Made by a program: the position numbers and the translations under genes. This document shows, piece by piece, positions 1-9,900 of a stretch of 64,000 nucleotides of DNA. Location: assembly GCF_001712755.1 (NCBI RefSeq), contig NZ_MDKC01000011.1, positions 1 to 64,000 of the forward strand, written 5' to 3'. This DNA comes from Gottfriedia luciferensis. Lineage in GTDB: Bacteria; Bacillota; Bacilli; Bacillales; Bacillaceae_G. Numbering within the stretch: position 1 is the first letter of the stretch; the number at the start of each line of letters is the position of its first letter. A model generated the notes under the pieces. That model had not been told where the DNA came from, did no database searches, and saw only the letters and a program-made list of their open reading frames with translations.

Positions 1-262
1 TTTATTAATCAGTTTGTAGTTCAATTAATATCGAACATTAAACTAAATTAGTCAAATGAATTTGTTTTTCTAAGAATAAGCTCATAATTTTTTAACTTCT
101 GAAAAAAACATGTCTAGTGTTATTGGAATCATAAAGTTGCTCGAACATATTTACATTTAAAACCATTAAAAGATCATCCAGAAAAATGATAATTTCATCA
201 TTATTAAATGTTCATTTAATGTCCGTTTTCCCTATTGACCATTTTATATTTCAACACTCTGG

Positions 263-297
263 AAAAGACGACTGTTATTAAGTCGTCTTTTTTCAAG
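263..297 (+). terminator. Rho-independent terminator
   Basis: A nine-base stem (AAGACGACT with AGTCGTCTT) around a seven-base loop is followed by a run of T. It probably ends a transcript that enters from outside the window. Confidence 0.75.
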
Positions 298-333
298 TTT
301 AAAAAATCTTACCGAGTTGTCTGAATATCTTCT

Positions 334-411
334 GTACAGACTCGGGATAGTGGTTAGAGGTTTTATAGTATTTTAGTAATTCATTGCTATAAATATTAAT
401 CGTAGAAGAGG
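334..411. repeat. Dispersed repeat, copy A (copy B at 4658-4734)
   Basis: About 78 bases beginning GTACAG and ending AGAGG align almost without gaps to 4658-4734, with shared blocks such as TATTTTAGT and AAATATTAAT. One copy lies upstream of the protease at 993 and the other upstream of the regulator at 5069. It may be a duplicated regulatory region. Confidence 0.6.
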
Positions 412-455
412 AGTGTGTCCCAAAAGTAAATCTTTTTAGGGGCACCTTTTTTTTG
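410..455. terminator. Terminator-like hairpin, possibly a transposon end
   Basis: GTGTCCCAAAAG pairs imperfectly with CTTTTTAGGGGCAC and is followed by eight T. The pattern resembles both a terminator and the GTGTCCC-type termini of some Bacillus insertion sequences. No transposase is nearby, so if it is an IS end it is only debris. Confidence 0.4.
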
Positions 456-978
456 AAAAAACAAGAAAATGCTCCCTTTTGATAGATTGAATAAAATGGA
501 GCCTACGATCTTTTCGTCTCTTCATCTAGGTATCCATTGACCGCTATAACATCCAAAAATGCAGATAGAGATTTGGCTTGAAAATAATAAAGTTGAACTA
601 TTTAAGCTTTATTTAATTCTTTCTATTTTACTATTTTTAATTGTACTTCAAGTTAGAAATTCATAATTTTTTCCTTCAATTTGTAATTTAATCAATAAAT
701 TTGCTCATCGACTTAGTTGGATTATCCCGATTAAATCATTCTTTTTAGAAGCCTCTCGACCAAATAAGCTAAAATTCCCTTATTTTCTACTTGAGTTTTT
801 GTTTTTTAATTTTTATACATAGGTCTAAAGGTCATATAAATAACCCAATATGATTCTTGCAACAACGCAATTAAAATTAGTATTGTACCAGATTTGGCCA
901 AAGAATGAATAATCTTTTTGGTGCTTTTGAGTTAAATCTATTTCATTTTAATAGATTAAGAAAATGAAAGTTTACTGT

Positions 979-985
979 AGAGGAG
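979..985 (+). promoter_or_regulatory. Ribosome binding site of the protease at 993
   Basis: GAGGAGAG lies seven to eight bases before the ATG and fixes the start. Confidence 0.7.
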
Positions 986-992
986 AGTAAAA

Positions 993-3900
993 ATGAAAAA
1001 GAAAAAAAGTTTTCCTTACAAGGTTCTTGCAACAACAACTTTGGTTACAATGTTATTTACATCAACAGGATTTGCTGAAGGAACAGAGGAAAATCAGATC
1101 CCTGCTCCAAGTATTGAAGAAATTGTAAAACAAGGTCAGCAAATTTTTGTTGATGAGCAAAAACAAACTGCTCAAGATGCGGTAGATGAGTTTGGCTATA
1201 AAGATTTAAAAGAGAAGGGAATAGTAAAACCTTATAAACCAAATGAAAAAGTACGTGTAATCGTTGAAGTTGAGAAGCCACAAACAGCCACGGAAGAGTC
1301 TAATCAAAGTAAAAGAGCACAATTTAAACAAAAACAAGATGAAGCGATTGAACACATTTCTAAGAAATCAGATGTGAAAGTTAAACAACGTTTTTATGAA
1401 GGATTTAATGGTTTTAGTGTAGAAACTGAATTTCGTAACTTAGAGGAAATTCAATCGACTCCAGGTGTAACAAATGTACATATCGCAAGAAAATTTCAGC
1501 CTTCTATGGGGGCAAGCAAAGAATTAGTACAAGCTCAAAAAGTATGGCAGGATTATGGCTATCAAGGAGAAGGATTACTTGTTGCTATAGTCGACACGGG
1601 AATAGACTATACTCATAAAGATATGACGTTGACGGAAAAAGGAAAAGCAAAGGAAAAGTATTCGAAAGAAAGTATTCAAAAAAAATTCGCGGAAACTGGT
1701 GTGGGCGAAGTATGGTACAGCGACAAGGTACCAACAGGATATGACTGGGCGGATCATGATACAGATGTCATTCCACACAGTGCAGGGAATTCACACGGTA
1801 TGCATGTTGCAGGTACAGTAGGAGCGAATGGTGACGAAGCTAATGACGGAGTAAAAGGTATTGCACCAGGAGTACAGTTGTTGGCAGAAAAAGTATTCTC
1901 TGATAATGCAAATGGAGCATATGAAGATGATATTATTGCTGGTATTGAGCACGCGGTGACTATGGGAGCAGATGTCATTAACATGAGTTTAGGAACTGAC
2001 GCGGGTTTCGTAAGTGAAGAAGATGATCCAATTCAAAAGGCAATCCGTGAAGCAACCGAACAAGGCACACTTGTAGTTGTAGCGGGAGGAAACTCTGCTT
2101 ATAGCACAAAAAATAATCTAATACCGTCCTCCGTAAAACCGTATGCTGAAAATCCAGATATTGGTACAGTTGGTGAACCAGGAGTAAGCCCATATGCATT
2201 ATCTGTTGCTTCCTATGAAAATACGAGTATACACATGTCATCTCTTAAATCTGATGATGGTTTACAGTTACCATACCAAGACCAAACACAGTTTGGTATG
2301 AGGCTTTCTAGTGTATTATCGCCACTTGAATCTTACGAGATGGTATATGTTGGAGAAGGTAAAACAGCTGATTTTAAAGATAAAGATGTGACAAATAAAA
2401 TTGTCGTTGCAAAACCAAATGGAAAATATGGTTCATATACTTATATTCAAACCGAAGCGAAAAAGAAGAATGCAAAGGCAGTAATCCTTGTACCTGCGAA
2501 TGAAGATGTTGACTATCCATTCGTATATTTTAGTCCTTACTTTACACCTGCTGCAACGACTAGCAGAGCAGTTGGAGCTACTTTAATTTCTCAGTTAACG
2601 AGCGGTCATATTGTGAAAATGAAACCGTCAACTGGAATCTATGTTGAAAATCCAAATAAGAATACGATGTCATATTTCTCATCTTATGGTACACCACATA
2701 CATTAGACTTTAAGCCTGAGATTTCTGCACCTGGTGGTAAAATTTATTCGACTGTTCCAGGAAATCAATATGAGGTAATGAGCGGAACATCTATGGCAAG
2801 TCCTCATGTTGCAGGAGGTTCAGCATTAATACTGCAATCACTATATGAAAAAGGTTTAACTCATTCAGAAGAAACAGCTTTAAAAGCAAAAATTGCATTA
2901 ATGAATACTGCAAAGTTAGTTCTTGATCCTTCTACGAATAATGAAGTACCGTATTCCCCACGCGTACAAGGTTCGGGCTTAATGCAAATTGAAAATGCGA
3001 TTAAAACACCAGTACTTGTGACAAGAGAAAAAACTCCGCTTGAGCAAGCAGGAGCAGTTGCGCTAAAAGAGATTAAATCTGATAATGTACACTTCAAATT
3101 AAATGCAGAAGCGCTTCAAAATCTGAATATAAAAGATTTAGAATATCAAGTATATGTTGACGTTTTAACGGACGGTAAAGTAACAAAAGATATTGACCTA
3201 GATAATGATGGAACATTGGATTCAAAAGAATATTTAACGTTAAAAAGCGAGCGTGTACAAGGTGCTATCGCATCTGTGAATGGAGAAACAGTATCGTCTA
3301 CAGCAGGAAAAACATTAAAAATTAAACCAGGACAAGAAAAAAATCTCGATATTCAAATTCAACTTCCGTCAAGCTTAAAGAAAGGTACATTTGTTGAAGG
3401 GTATGTCCGTTTAGTTCCATCTGGTAAAAACAGTGAGTCAGCAGTTCCTTTAACGGTTCCATACATGGGTTACTATGGTGAATGGGATCAACCACAAAAT
3501 ATTGATCCTGCAGCATATGAAAAAGATGCGTTCTTAGGATATACGACACTTTGGAATGACGAACCATTTTCTGAAAATACATACCCATTAGGATATGATC
3601 CAAAAACAGCAAGATTTAATAAGGATCGAATTGTTATTTCTCCTAATGCTGGGTTAAATACAGTGTTCCCAACATTTACTGTATTACGTAATTTAGGAAA
3701 GACTGAAATGTACGTGGAGAATGCAAACGGAGAAATGATTAAATACCTAGGTGACTTTAGTGAATATACTGGAAAGCCATGGAAGTTCCGTAAAAATATT
3801 ATGTCTTACAGCGACTACATGAATGGTGGTTATGTATGGGATGTAACAGACGAAAACGGAAAAGTTGTTAAGGATGGCACTTATAACTATGTCATTAAAT

Positions 3901-4514
3901 CAACATTAGATTATAAGGATGCGAAACCACAAATCGTGAAACTTCCTTTCCATGTTGATTCAGTTGCTCCTGTTGTATCCGATATTCAAGTAAAGCCTAT
4001 AGATGGTCAATATGAAATTTCATTCAAAGCTACAGACAATGAAAAAGGAAGTGGCTATTACGGTGCGATTGTTTGGTATAACGGTAAATATAAGCCTTTA
4101 CAACCAGGTCAAACATCTTTACTTGTAAAAGAAGAGCCTAAGAGTGTTGTTGTATTAGGTTCCGATTATGCTTTAAATCACAGCTACACAGTTTGGGGAG
4201 ACACTTCTTATATTAATGAAGGAATGCTTGTTAGCTATTTCAGTGTATACCCAAATAAAAATGTTAATGCAAGTACTCCTGCTCAAATCAACGGTTATGG
4301 CAATAACAAAGTGAATTGGAAAATTAATGTTAAGGATGTAAACGGCAACCTTGTGGATTCTTTTAATGTTGATAATCAAGTTGAAATTCACTTGAAATGG
4401 GCTCCGGAAGCTACTGTTCCAAGTGGTACGTATACAATATCAGCAGATGTGGTAAGTAAAGACGGCTTTAAAGTAACTACAAAACCACAGACAGTTACCG
4501 TTTTACAAAAATAA
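993..4514 (+). CDS. Secreted S8 serine protease, lactocepin/Vpr-like
   Basis: This is a 1173-residue secreted subtilisin-family endopeptidase. A Sec signal peptide (lysine-rich start, hydrophobic core, likely cut after GFA near residue 28) is followed by an I9-type inhibitor propeptide (about 85-165). The catalytic domain shows Asp201 (AIVDTGID), His268 (SHGMHVAG), oxyanion Asn367 (AGGNS) and Ser600 (MSGTSMASPHVAGG), with a PA-type insert around 430-560. The C-terminal half has beta-sandwich modules: an Fn3-like domain near 690-830 and a FlgD-Ig-like segment near 900-1000. There is no LPXTG, SLH or dockerin, so it is probably released. It differs clearly from the three paralogous proteases downstream. 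The role is inferred to be extracellular protein degradation; the substrate is unknown. Confidence 0.93.
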   Translation: MKKKKSFPYKVLATTTLVTMLFTSTGFAEGTEENQIPAPSIEEIVKQGQQIFVDEQKQTAQDAVDEFGYKDLKEKGIVKPYKPNEKVRVIVEVEKPQTATEESNQSKRAQFKQKQDEAIEHISKKSDVKVKQRFYEGFNGFSVETEFRNLEEIQSTPGVTNVHIARKFQPSMGASKELVQAQKVWQDYGYQGEGLLVAIVDTGIDYTHKDMTLTEKGKAKEKYSKESIQKKFAETGVGEVWYSDKVPTGYDWADHDTDVIPHSAGNSHGMHVAGTVGANGDEANDGVKGIAPGVQLLAEKVFSDNANGAYEDDIIAGIEHAVTMGADVINMSLGTDAGFVSEEDDPIQKAIREATEQGTLVVVAGGNSAYSTKNNLIPSSVKPYAENPDIGTVGEPGVSPYALSVASYENTSIHMSSLKSDDGLQLPYQDQTQFGMRLSSVLSPLESYEMVYVGEGKTADFKDKDVTNKIVVAKPNGKYGSYTYIQTEAKKKNAKAVILVPANEDVDYPFVYFSPYFTPAATTSRAVGATLISQLTSGHIVKMKPSTGIYVENPNKNTMSYFSSYGTPHTLDFKPEISAPGGKIYSTVPGNQYEVMSGTSMASPHVAGGSALILQSLYEKGLTHSEETALKAKIALMNTAKLVLDPSTNNEVPYSPRVQGSGLMQIENAIKTPVLVTREKTPLEQAGAVALKEIKSDNVHFKLNAEALQNLNIKDLEYQVYVDVLTDGKVTKDIDLDNDGTLDSKEYLTLKSERVQGAIASVNGETVSSTAGKTLKIKPGQEKNLDIQIQLPSSLKKGTFVEGYVRLVPSGKNSESAVPLTVPYMGYYGEWDQPQNIDPAAYEKDAFLGYTTLWNDEPFSENTYPLGYDPKTARFNKDRIVISPNAGLNTVFPTFTVLRNLGKTEMYVENANGEMIKYLGDFSEYTGKPWKFRKNIMSYSDYMNGGYVWDVTDENGKVVKDGTYNYVIKSTLDYKDAKPQIVKLPFHVDSVAPVVSDIQVKPIDGQYEISFKATDNEKGSGYYGAIVWYNGKYKPLQPGQTSLLVKEEPKSVVVLGSDYALNHSYTVWGDTSYINEGMLVSYFSVYPNKNVNASTPAQINGYGNNKVNWKINVKDVNGNLVDSFNVDNQVEIHLKWAPEATVPSGTYTISADVVSKDGFKVTTKPQTVTVLQK

Positions 4515-4520
4515 TGTATC

Positions 4521-4565
4521 AAAAATAAAAATGCAGGAAAGAATGTTTCCTGCATTTTTATTTTT
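4521..4565 (+). terminator. Rho-independent terminator of the protease at 993
   Basis: A near-perfect hairpin of about 20 bp (AAATGCAGGAAA with TTTCCTGCATTT) flanked by A and T runs starts seven bases after the stop. The flanking runs make it usable in both directions. Confidence 0.85.
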
Positions 4566-4657
4566 GTGCTCTATATTTATTTATACGTAAAATTGAAGTA
4601 AGAAAATAAAACCTCTGATTCTTTAAGATTCCGCTTGAAGTATTTGAAAAAGTTCAA

Positions 4658-4734
4658 GTACAGTCCAAGGATTGGGATTAGAATTTTTAGTGTATTTTAG
4701 TCATTTATTGCTTAAATATTAATTTTAAGAGAGG
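4658..4734. repeat. Dispersed repeat, copy B (copy A at 334-411)
   Basis: This is the second copy of the segment at 334-411 and lies about 330 bp upstream of the XRE-TPR regulator. The rest of 4566-5068 shows no gene that I trust. Confidence 0.6.
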
Positions 4735-5068
4735 CATTTTTCCAGATTTGGAAAAATGTTTTTTTATGATCCGGAATTTTAGAAGTCCTTTCCTTCTTAA
4801 TATAAGATTATCTTATTATAATTTTAAACTAATTAATTTTATTAGAAAAGATTGTTCTTGTATAATAAAACCAATAAATATTGATGTTAGAAAATTAAAA
4901 AAATATTTGGAAAAACGAATCCTATCCATTGGAATCCTACATTTACGTCATAACTCAAACGAAAGAAAAAACAATAATTTATTGCAATTTAAAAGAAATG
5001 TAATGACATAAACAAAAATTACTAAACTGAACTATTTCTAATAATGTTGGTTCATTAGGGAGGCTAAA

Positions 5069-6367
5069 ATGTTAGTCGGAGAAATTTTCAAATTTTATCG
5101 TGAAAAAAATGGAATCAGCCAATCAAACCTAAGCAAAGAGATTTGCTGTAAAACATATATTAGTAGATTCGAAGGTGGAAAAGTGAGTATATCACCTGAT
5201 ATTTTATCCAAATTAACAGAACGGTTAGGGATTGATCTAAACAAAGAAATGAAAGCATTACATCATATTGAACAGCGGTTAAAAGATTGGGATCTTGCCA
5301 TTATTATGCAAAATTCCATTCAAATTGAGGAGATAAAAAAAGAATTAGAAAGTATACCGTTTATCAAAGCTTCTAAATATGCAGTGTATTATCACTTATT
5401 AACAGCAAGGTACTATCTTCATAAGAAGATGTTACCTGAAACTAAATCGATAATCGAATATGCGGAAAAAAATTTCCAAAGGATTTCTGATTTTGAAAAA
5501 AGTCTTCTTCTACACATTAAAGGAATGTTTTGTATTAGTACATATCGGACTACAACAAGTGAAGATTTTAGAGAGGCAGTTAAAATTTTAAAACAAATTA
5601 ATATAGAAGAATACAAAAATGAAGAATATTACTATCACTTAGCTCTTGGCTATCACTACGCAAGGGGGAAAGTACTAGCTTATACTTATGCTCAAAAAGC
5701 AAACGATTATTTCATTAAAACACGTAACTATTTGCAAGCAATAAATGCTCAAACTTTAATGTTAATGCAATTTGAAAGTGAAAATGATATCGATTTTATG
5801 GAATTAGTAGAAAGCTATATGAATTTAATTCATAATTGTGAAAACTTAGGTGATAATGAAAAAAAACGTATTCTTTTAAATAATTTAGGGGTAGAGTTCT
5901 TTAAACGAAAAGATTTCGAGCAAGCTGCACATTATTTTAAGAAATCATTATTCATGACAGATCATACATCATTCTATTACTTACGACGATTCTACAATTA
6001 CATTGAATCATGCTCGGAAGGACAGTTATTGAATATAGAAAATCTTTTAGAGGAAGTAAAAAAAGGAATTGCTTTAGCTAAGAAACATAATAGCCCGATT
6101 CATCTCACATTATTTAACCTCTTACTTTTGAATTGTAAAAAAAATCGAAGTGGGTATTATGATTATTTAGCAAAGGTAGCTATTCCACAGTTTGCTTCAA
6201 CAAATAATGTTTTTTATTATGAACAGTATGGGAAAAAATTATATAAATACTATATGGAATTAGGTCAATATGAAGAAGCGATCGAATTGATTCAGTTCTT
6301 TAGTGATAGTGGTAATCAACGTGACATTCCTATCGAAACTAATCAAGTAAAAGCGGAATTGGAATAG
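5069..6367 (+). CDS. XRE-family regulator with TPR domain, NprR/PlcR-like
   Basis: The 432-residue protein has an N-terminal Cro/C1 helix-turn-helix (about 6-58, with SQSNLSKEI and YISRFEGG motifs). A long alpha-helical region (about 75-420) with TPR-like pairs follows, for example LLNNLGVEFFKRKDFEQAAH and YYMELGQYEEAIELI. Length and layout match RNPP quorum-sensing regulators such as NprR and PlcR, which bind exported-reimported peptides and switch on secreted proteases. Its position between a secreted protease and three more fits that role, but this is inference. I found no convincing signalling-peptide gene directly downstream, unlike nprR-nprX. An AGGGAGG site seven bases before the ATG supports the start. 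Confidence 0.85.
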   Translation: MLVGEIFKFYREKNGISQSNLSKEICCKTYISRFEGGKVSISPDILSKLTERLGIDLNKEMKALHHIEQRLKDWDLAIIMQNSIQIEEIKKELESIPFIKASKYAVYYHLLTARYYLHKKMLPETKSIIEYAEKNFQRISDFEKSLLLHIKGMFCISTYRTTTSEDFREAVKILKQINIEEYKNEEYYYHLALGYHYARGKVLAYTYAQKANDYFIKTRNYLQAINAQTLMLMQFESENDIDFMELVESYMNLIHNCENLGDNEKKRILLNNLGVEFFKRKDFEQAAHYFKKSLFMTDHTSFYYLRRFYNYIESCSEGQLLNIENLLEEVKKGIALAKKHNSPIHLTLFNLLLLNCKKNRSGYYDYLAKVAIPQFASTNNVFYYEQYGKKLYKYYMELGQYEEAIELIQFFSDSGNQRDIPIETNQVKAELE

Positions 6368-6387
6368 ATTTAATAATAGAAATTTTA

Positions 6388-6419
6388 GGAGGAGCTCTAA
6401 ATACTGGCTTCTCTTTTTT
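6388..6419 (+). terminator. Terminator of the XRE-TPR regulator
   Basis: AGGAGC pairs with GCTTCT (one G-T pair) and is followed by six T. The end matches the CTTCTCTTTTTT tails of the terminators at 11109 and 15679. Confidence 0.6.
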
Positions 6420-6436
6420 GCATATTAGAAAGTATA

Positions 6437-6524
6437 AATTGGCAGCGGAGAAAAAAACTCGACGTAGTTGTGTAACTACGCCTCTGTCTGCGCCTAAATG
6501 CTTGCCAATTGCACGAGTTTTTTT
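6437..6524 (+). other. Structured intergenic element with interleaved stems
   Basis: AATTGGCA (6437-6444) can pair with TGCCAATT (6503-6510). An A7CTCG segment (6451-6461) can pair with CGAGT7 (6514-6524). These pairings interleave, so they must exclude each other or form a pseudoknot. A perfect 7-bp hairpin CGTAGTT-GTGT-AACTACG (6463-6480) sits inside. The second stem ends in a T run like a terminator. The remainder of 6525-6760 shows nothing I recognise. Confidence 0.45.
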
Positions 6525-6762
6525 ATTTGGGTCATCATTGTAGCTAATTTATAAGTAGATTAGTTGAATACCTCTTTAGGTTACTAGTTTTTAAGTGAGG
6601 ACGACGTAGAGATACATTTAAAAATCACGACGCTAGATTCTTAACTAGCCAAGAGCCCCTAAAGTAAGTAAGTGAAAAAACTATAAGGGAGTGTTATTAC
6701 AAAACTTTCGAAGAGTACAAGTAAAAATAAGACCTTATTATTAAAAATCTATAATTTTTAAT

Positions 6763-6791
6763 TTTACCAGAATATTCAAATTATTTATAAT
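6763..6791 (+). promoter_or_regulatory. Sigma-A-type promoter of the protease at 6930
   Basis: TTTACC, 17 bases, TATAAT. The same promoter with the same spacing precedes the proteases at 11515 and 16142. A shared block AATAAGA-TTATTAA ends about 15-20 bases upstream of the -35 in each copy and is a candidate activator site. Transcription would start near 6798, giving a leader of about 132 nt that begins with AAGGGAGGGG. Confidence 0.75.
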
Positions 6792-6929
6792 GAAATCAAT
6801 GAATAAGGGAGGGGATGGAGTTAAGCCGGAAGTTGGAAATCATTCATTGTTCTAATCCAAATTAGAGAAGACCTCGTTATGTATTTGAACAATTTCTATT
6901 AAAATTAATCTTTACAGGGAGACTTAGGA

Positions 6930-9900
6930 ATGGAGAAAAAGAGTAAGGTTTTAAAAAGTTTTACTGTATTAGCGTTAACATCAAGTTTTATATTAGGTTC
7001 ACTTGGCCACATATCTCACAATACAAAAGCAGCTAGTCCAAGAAATGTAGACGAAATTCTAGCAAATTTAACTTCGGAGCAAAGAGCGGCTCTTCATCAA
7101 CTTTCAACAAATGAAGAGACAGGTCTTCAAATTTCTTCAGATATTAACTTAGCCTCTTCAAATCTAACCTCTGTTATTGTTGAATTTAACAATAAGCCTG
7201 CTAAAATTGCTCAAATTGAAGCAAGTGTAGAGGGGCAATCATTATCTGAAACTGAAGCATCTAAACTTGTAGATCAGGACCATAAAACATTTTCGAATGA
7301 TGTAGAGAAAGTATTAACGAATGAAAACAATAAAAAAGTGAGTTATAAGATTAATCGTTCATATAAACATGCTTTCAATGGTGTCTCGCTTAGTCTACCA
7401 GCAAATCAAATTAAGAATCTATTAAAATCCAAAGCAGTTAAAACAGTTTGGAGCAACGAAACATTTTCGATTGATCCTCCAGCAAAAGCAGAAAATAATG
7501 GACAGTTAAAAACTGATGAAGCAAATGTTGCAAATTATACACCTTATGATGGTTTAGACCGTTTACATTCAGAAGGGTATACAGGTAAAGGAATTAAAGT
7601 TGGCATTCTTGATACAGGAATCGATTACAACCACCCAGATTTAAAGGATGCTTACAAAGGTGGATATGATTTTGTTAATAACGATAATGATCCGATGGAA
7701 ACGACGTATGCCGATTGGGTGAATGCTGGAAAACCGGGAACAGCGGCCAATTATTATACTGAACATGGTACACATGTTGCTGGGATTATTGGTGGACGAG
7801 GTGTAGCAAACAGTGAGTATAAAACAGTTGGTGCAGCACCTGGATCAGACTTATATGCCTATAGAGTACTTGGACCTGGTGGTAGTGGTACAAGTGAAAA
7901 TATTATCGCTGCGATCGATCGAGCAGTTCAAGATGGTATGGATGTCATCAATATGTCGCTTGGGGCATCAATTAATGATCCACTTTATGCAACTTCAATT
8001 GCTGTAAACAATGCTGTACTAAGCGGCGTAACGACTGTCGTAGCAGCAGGTAATAGCGGGGATCAAATGTATACATTAGGATCACCTGGTGCTGCCGCAT
8101 TAGCTTTAACAGTCGGTGCATCATCAATCGCACTTGATATTTACCAATATGCTGGTATCCAAGATGGCAAAAACTATACGTTAAGACAATTAGCAAGAAA
8201 TTATAAAGATGATGTAACAACATTAAAAGGAAAAACGTATCAACTTGTTGATGTTGGTTTAGCAAATCCAGCTGACTTTAATGGAAAAGACTTAAACGGT
8301 AAGATTGCGTTCATTAAGCGTGGATCAATTGCTTTAATTGACAAAATCAAAAATGCAAAAGCAAAAGGTGCTGTTGGGGTTTTAATGTATAACGATGAAA
8401 CAAATAAAGCTGAAGGTGCAATTCAAGCATTTTTAGGTGAATCAGTTGATGCGATTCCTGCATTCTCCGTTTCAAATGATGATGGTAATACAATCGCAGC
8501 TGCAATTAAAGCTGGTAAAACAGACTTCACATTCGGAGATTTCACAAAATTAAAAACTGCTTCTGATGAATTAGCACAATTCAGTTCTAGAGGTCCATCT
8601 CGAGTGAACTATGATATTAAACCAGAAGTAATTGCACCTGGTGTATCAATCCTTTCGACGGTACCATTCTATGTAAACGATAAAACAGTTAATGGATCAA
8701 AACCAGAAGATTACAAATATGCGTATGAGCGCTTATCTGGAACTTCCATGGCAACACCTTATGTTGCAGGGGTCTCAGCTCTCTTACTTCAATCAAATAG
8801 AGATTTAAATCCGGAAGATGTTAAATCAATCTTAATGAATACAGCAGATCCTTTGGCAAAAGATTACAGTGTTTTTGAAGTAGGAAGCGGTCGAGTAGAT
8901 GCATATGAGGCTATTCACTCAAATGTAGAATTAGAGGTAGTGGACAAGACCCCTACAATTATAAATGGAAAACAAAAATCCATTAAAGAATTAACTGGTG
9001 GAATGAGTTTTGGTTCTTTTGGATTTGACAATCAAGATATAGCTGATTCACGTACAGTTATATTAAAGAATCGCAGTGAAAAAGCAAAAACATTTAATGT
9101 AGATGTGAAATTCCAAACTGGATTAAGAGGATCGAAGGATGCAGCTCAGAACAATGTAACTTTAACAGGCCCTTCGACTGTTAAATTAAATGGAATTAGC
9201 CAAAAATCATTTGAATTTAACTTAAACTTTCCAAAAGCAGCAGAAAAAGGTACATATGAAGGTTATATCACTTTCACGAATACTCAAGATTCAACTGAAA
9301 CATACCAAATTCCATTTGGTGGACGTGTAATAAACGAAGGGATTGATACATTTAAAATTGAAAATCCAATTTTTTCAGACGAAGGCGCTTGGCCACAAAC
9401 TAGTTATCCAGATCTTGACTTTTCGATGAATCTAAAATCGCATATGAAGACTTTAGATGTCGTATTACAAGATCCAAATACAGGTGAAGATTTAGGACTT
9501 GTGGGATTTTTTAATACACTCCTTCTAAATGAAAATCAAACATATTATGTTGGTGCAGCTTTTAATACCTATTATTATCCATTTACAAGTGATCCAAAAA
9601 ATCCAATTAGCAGTGATCCTGTCAAAATAAATACGGGTCATTATAAATTAAGGCTTGTTGGTTCAAATGAAAAAGGTAAAACATTCTCGGCGGCTTCGGA
9701 TTTCTTATATGAAGTTGGAACTCCTACAATAACTTCAAGCTTTGATTCGTTAGATCAAAAGGTTATTGAATATAATGAAAGTCAGTTAGATTCTAAGGGA
9801 GAATTTTTATATGATTTTAATATTAATGTAAAAGATCCTGAAGTTGAGGAAGCAAATCGATATGGTATTAATGTTGATCAATCAAGCAATTCAGTTGTTT

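Larger units (their letters stand above)
1..992. other. Gene-free region upstream of the first protease
   Basis: I see no convincing coding sequence here. It holds a strong terminator at 263-297, a second terminator-like or IS-end hairpin at 410-455, and a segment at 334-411 that is repeated at 4658-4734. The last 40 bases hold the ribosome binding site of the protease gene at 993. Confidence 0.6.

Noticed and set aside
410-560. Complete insertion sequence near the left edge
   Set aside because: Only one terminus-like hairpin is seen, with no transposase frame and no matching far end.
4748-5011. 87-codon ORF starting at TTG between the first protease and the regulator
   Set aside because: No ribosome binding site, composition like the surrounding AT-rich DNA, no recognisable family. 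It begins inside the tail of the duplicated segment.
6390-6440. Signalling-peptide gene after the XRE-TPR regulator
   Set aside because: AGGAGG is present, but it is part of the terminator stem and no start codon follows at the right distance.
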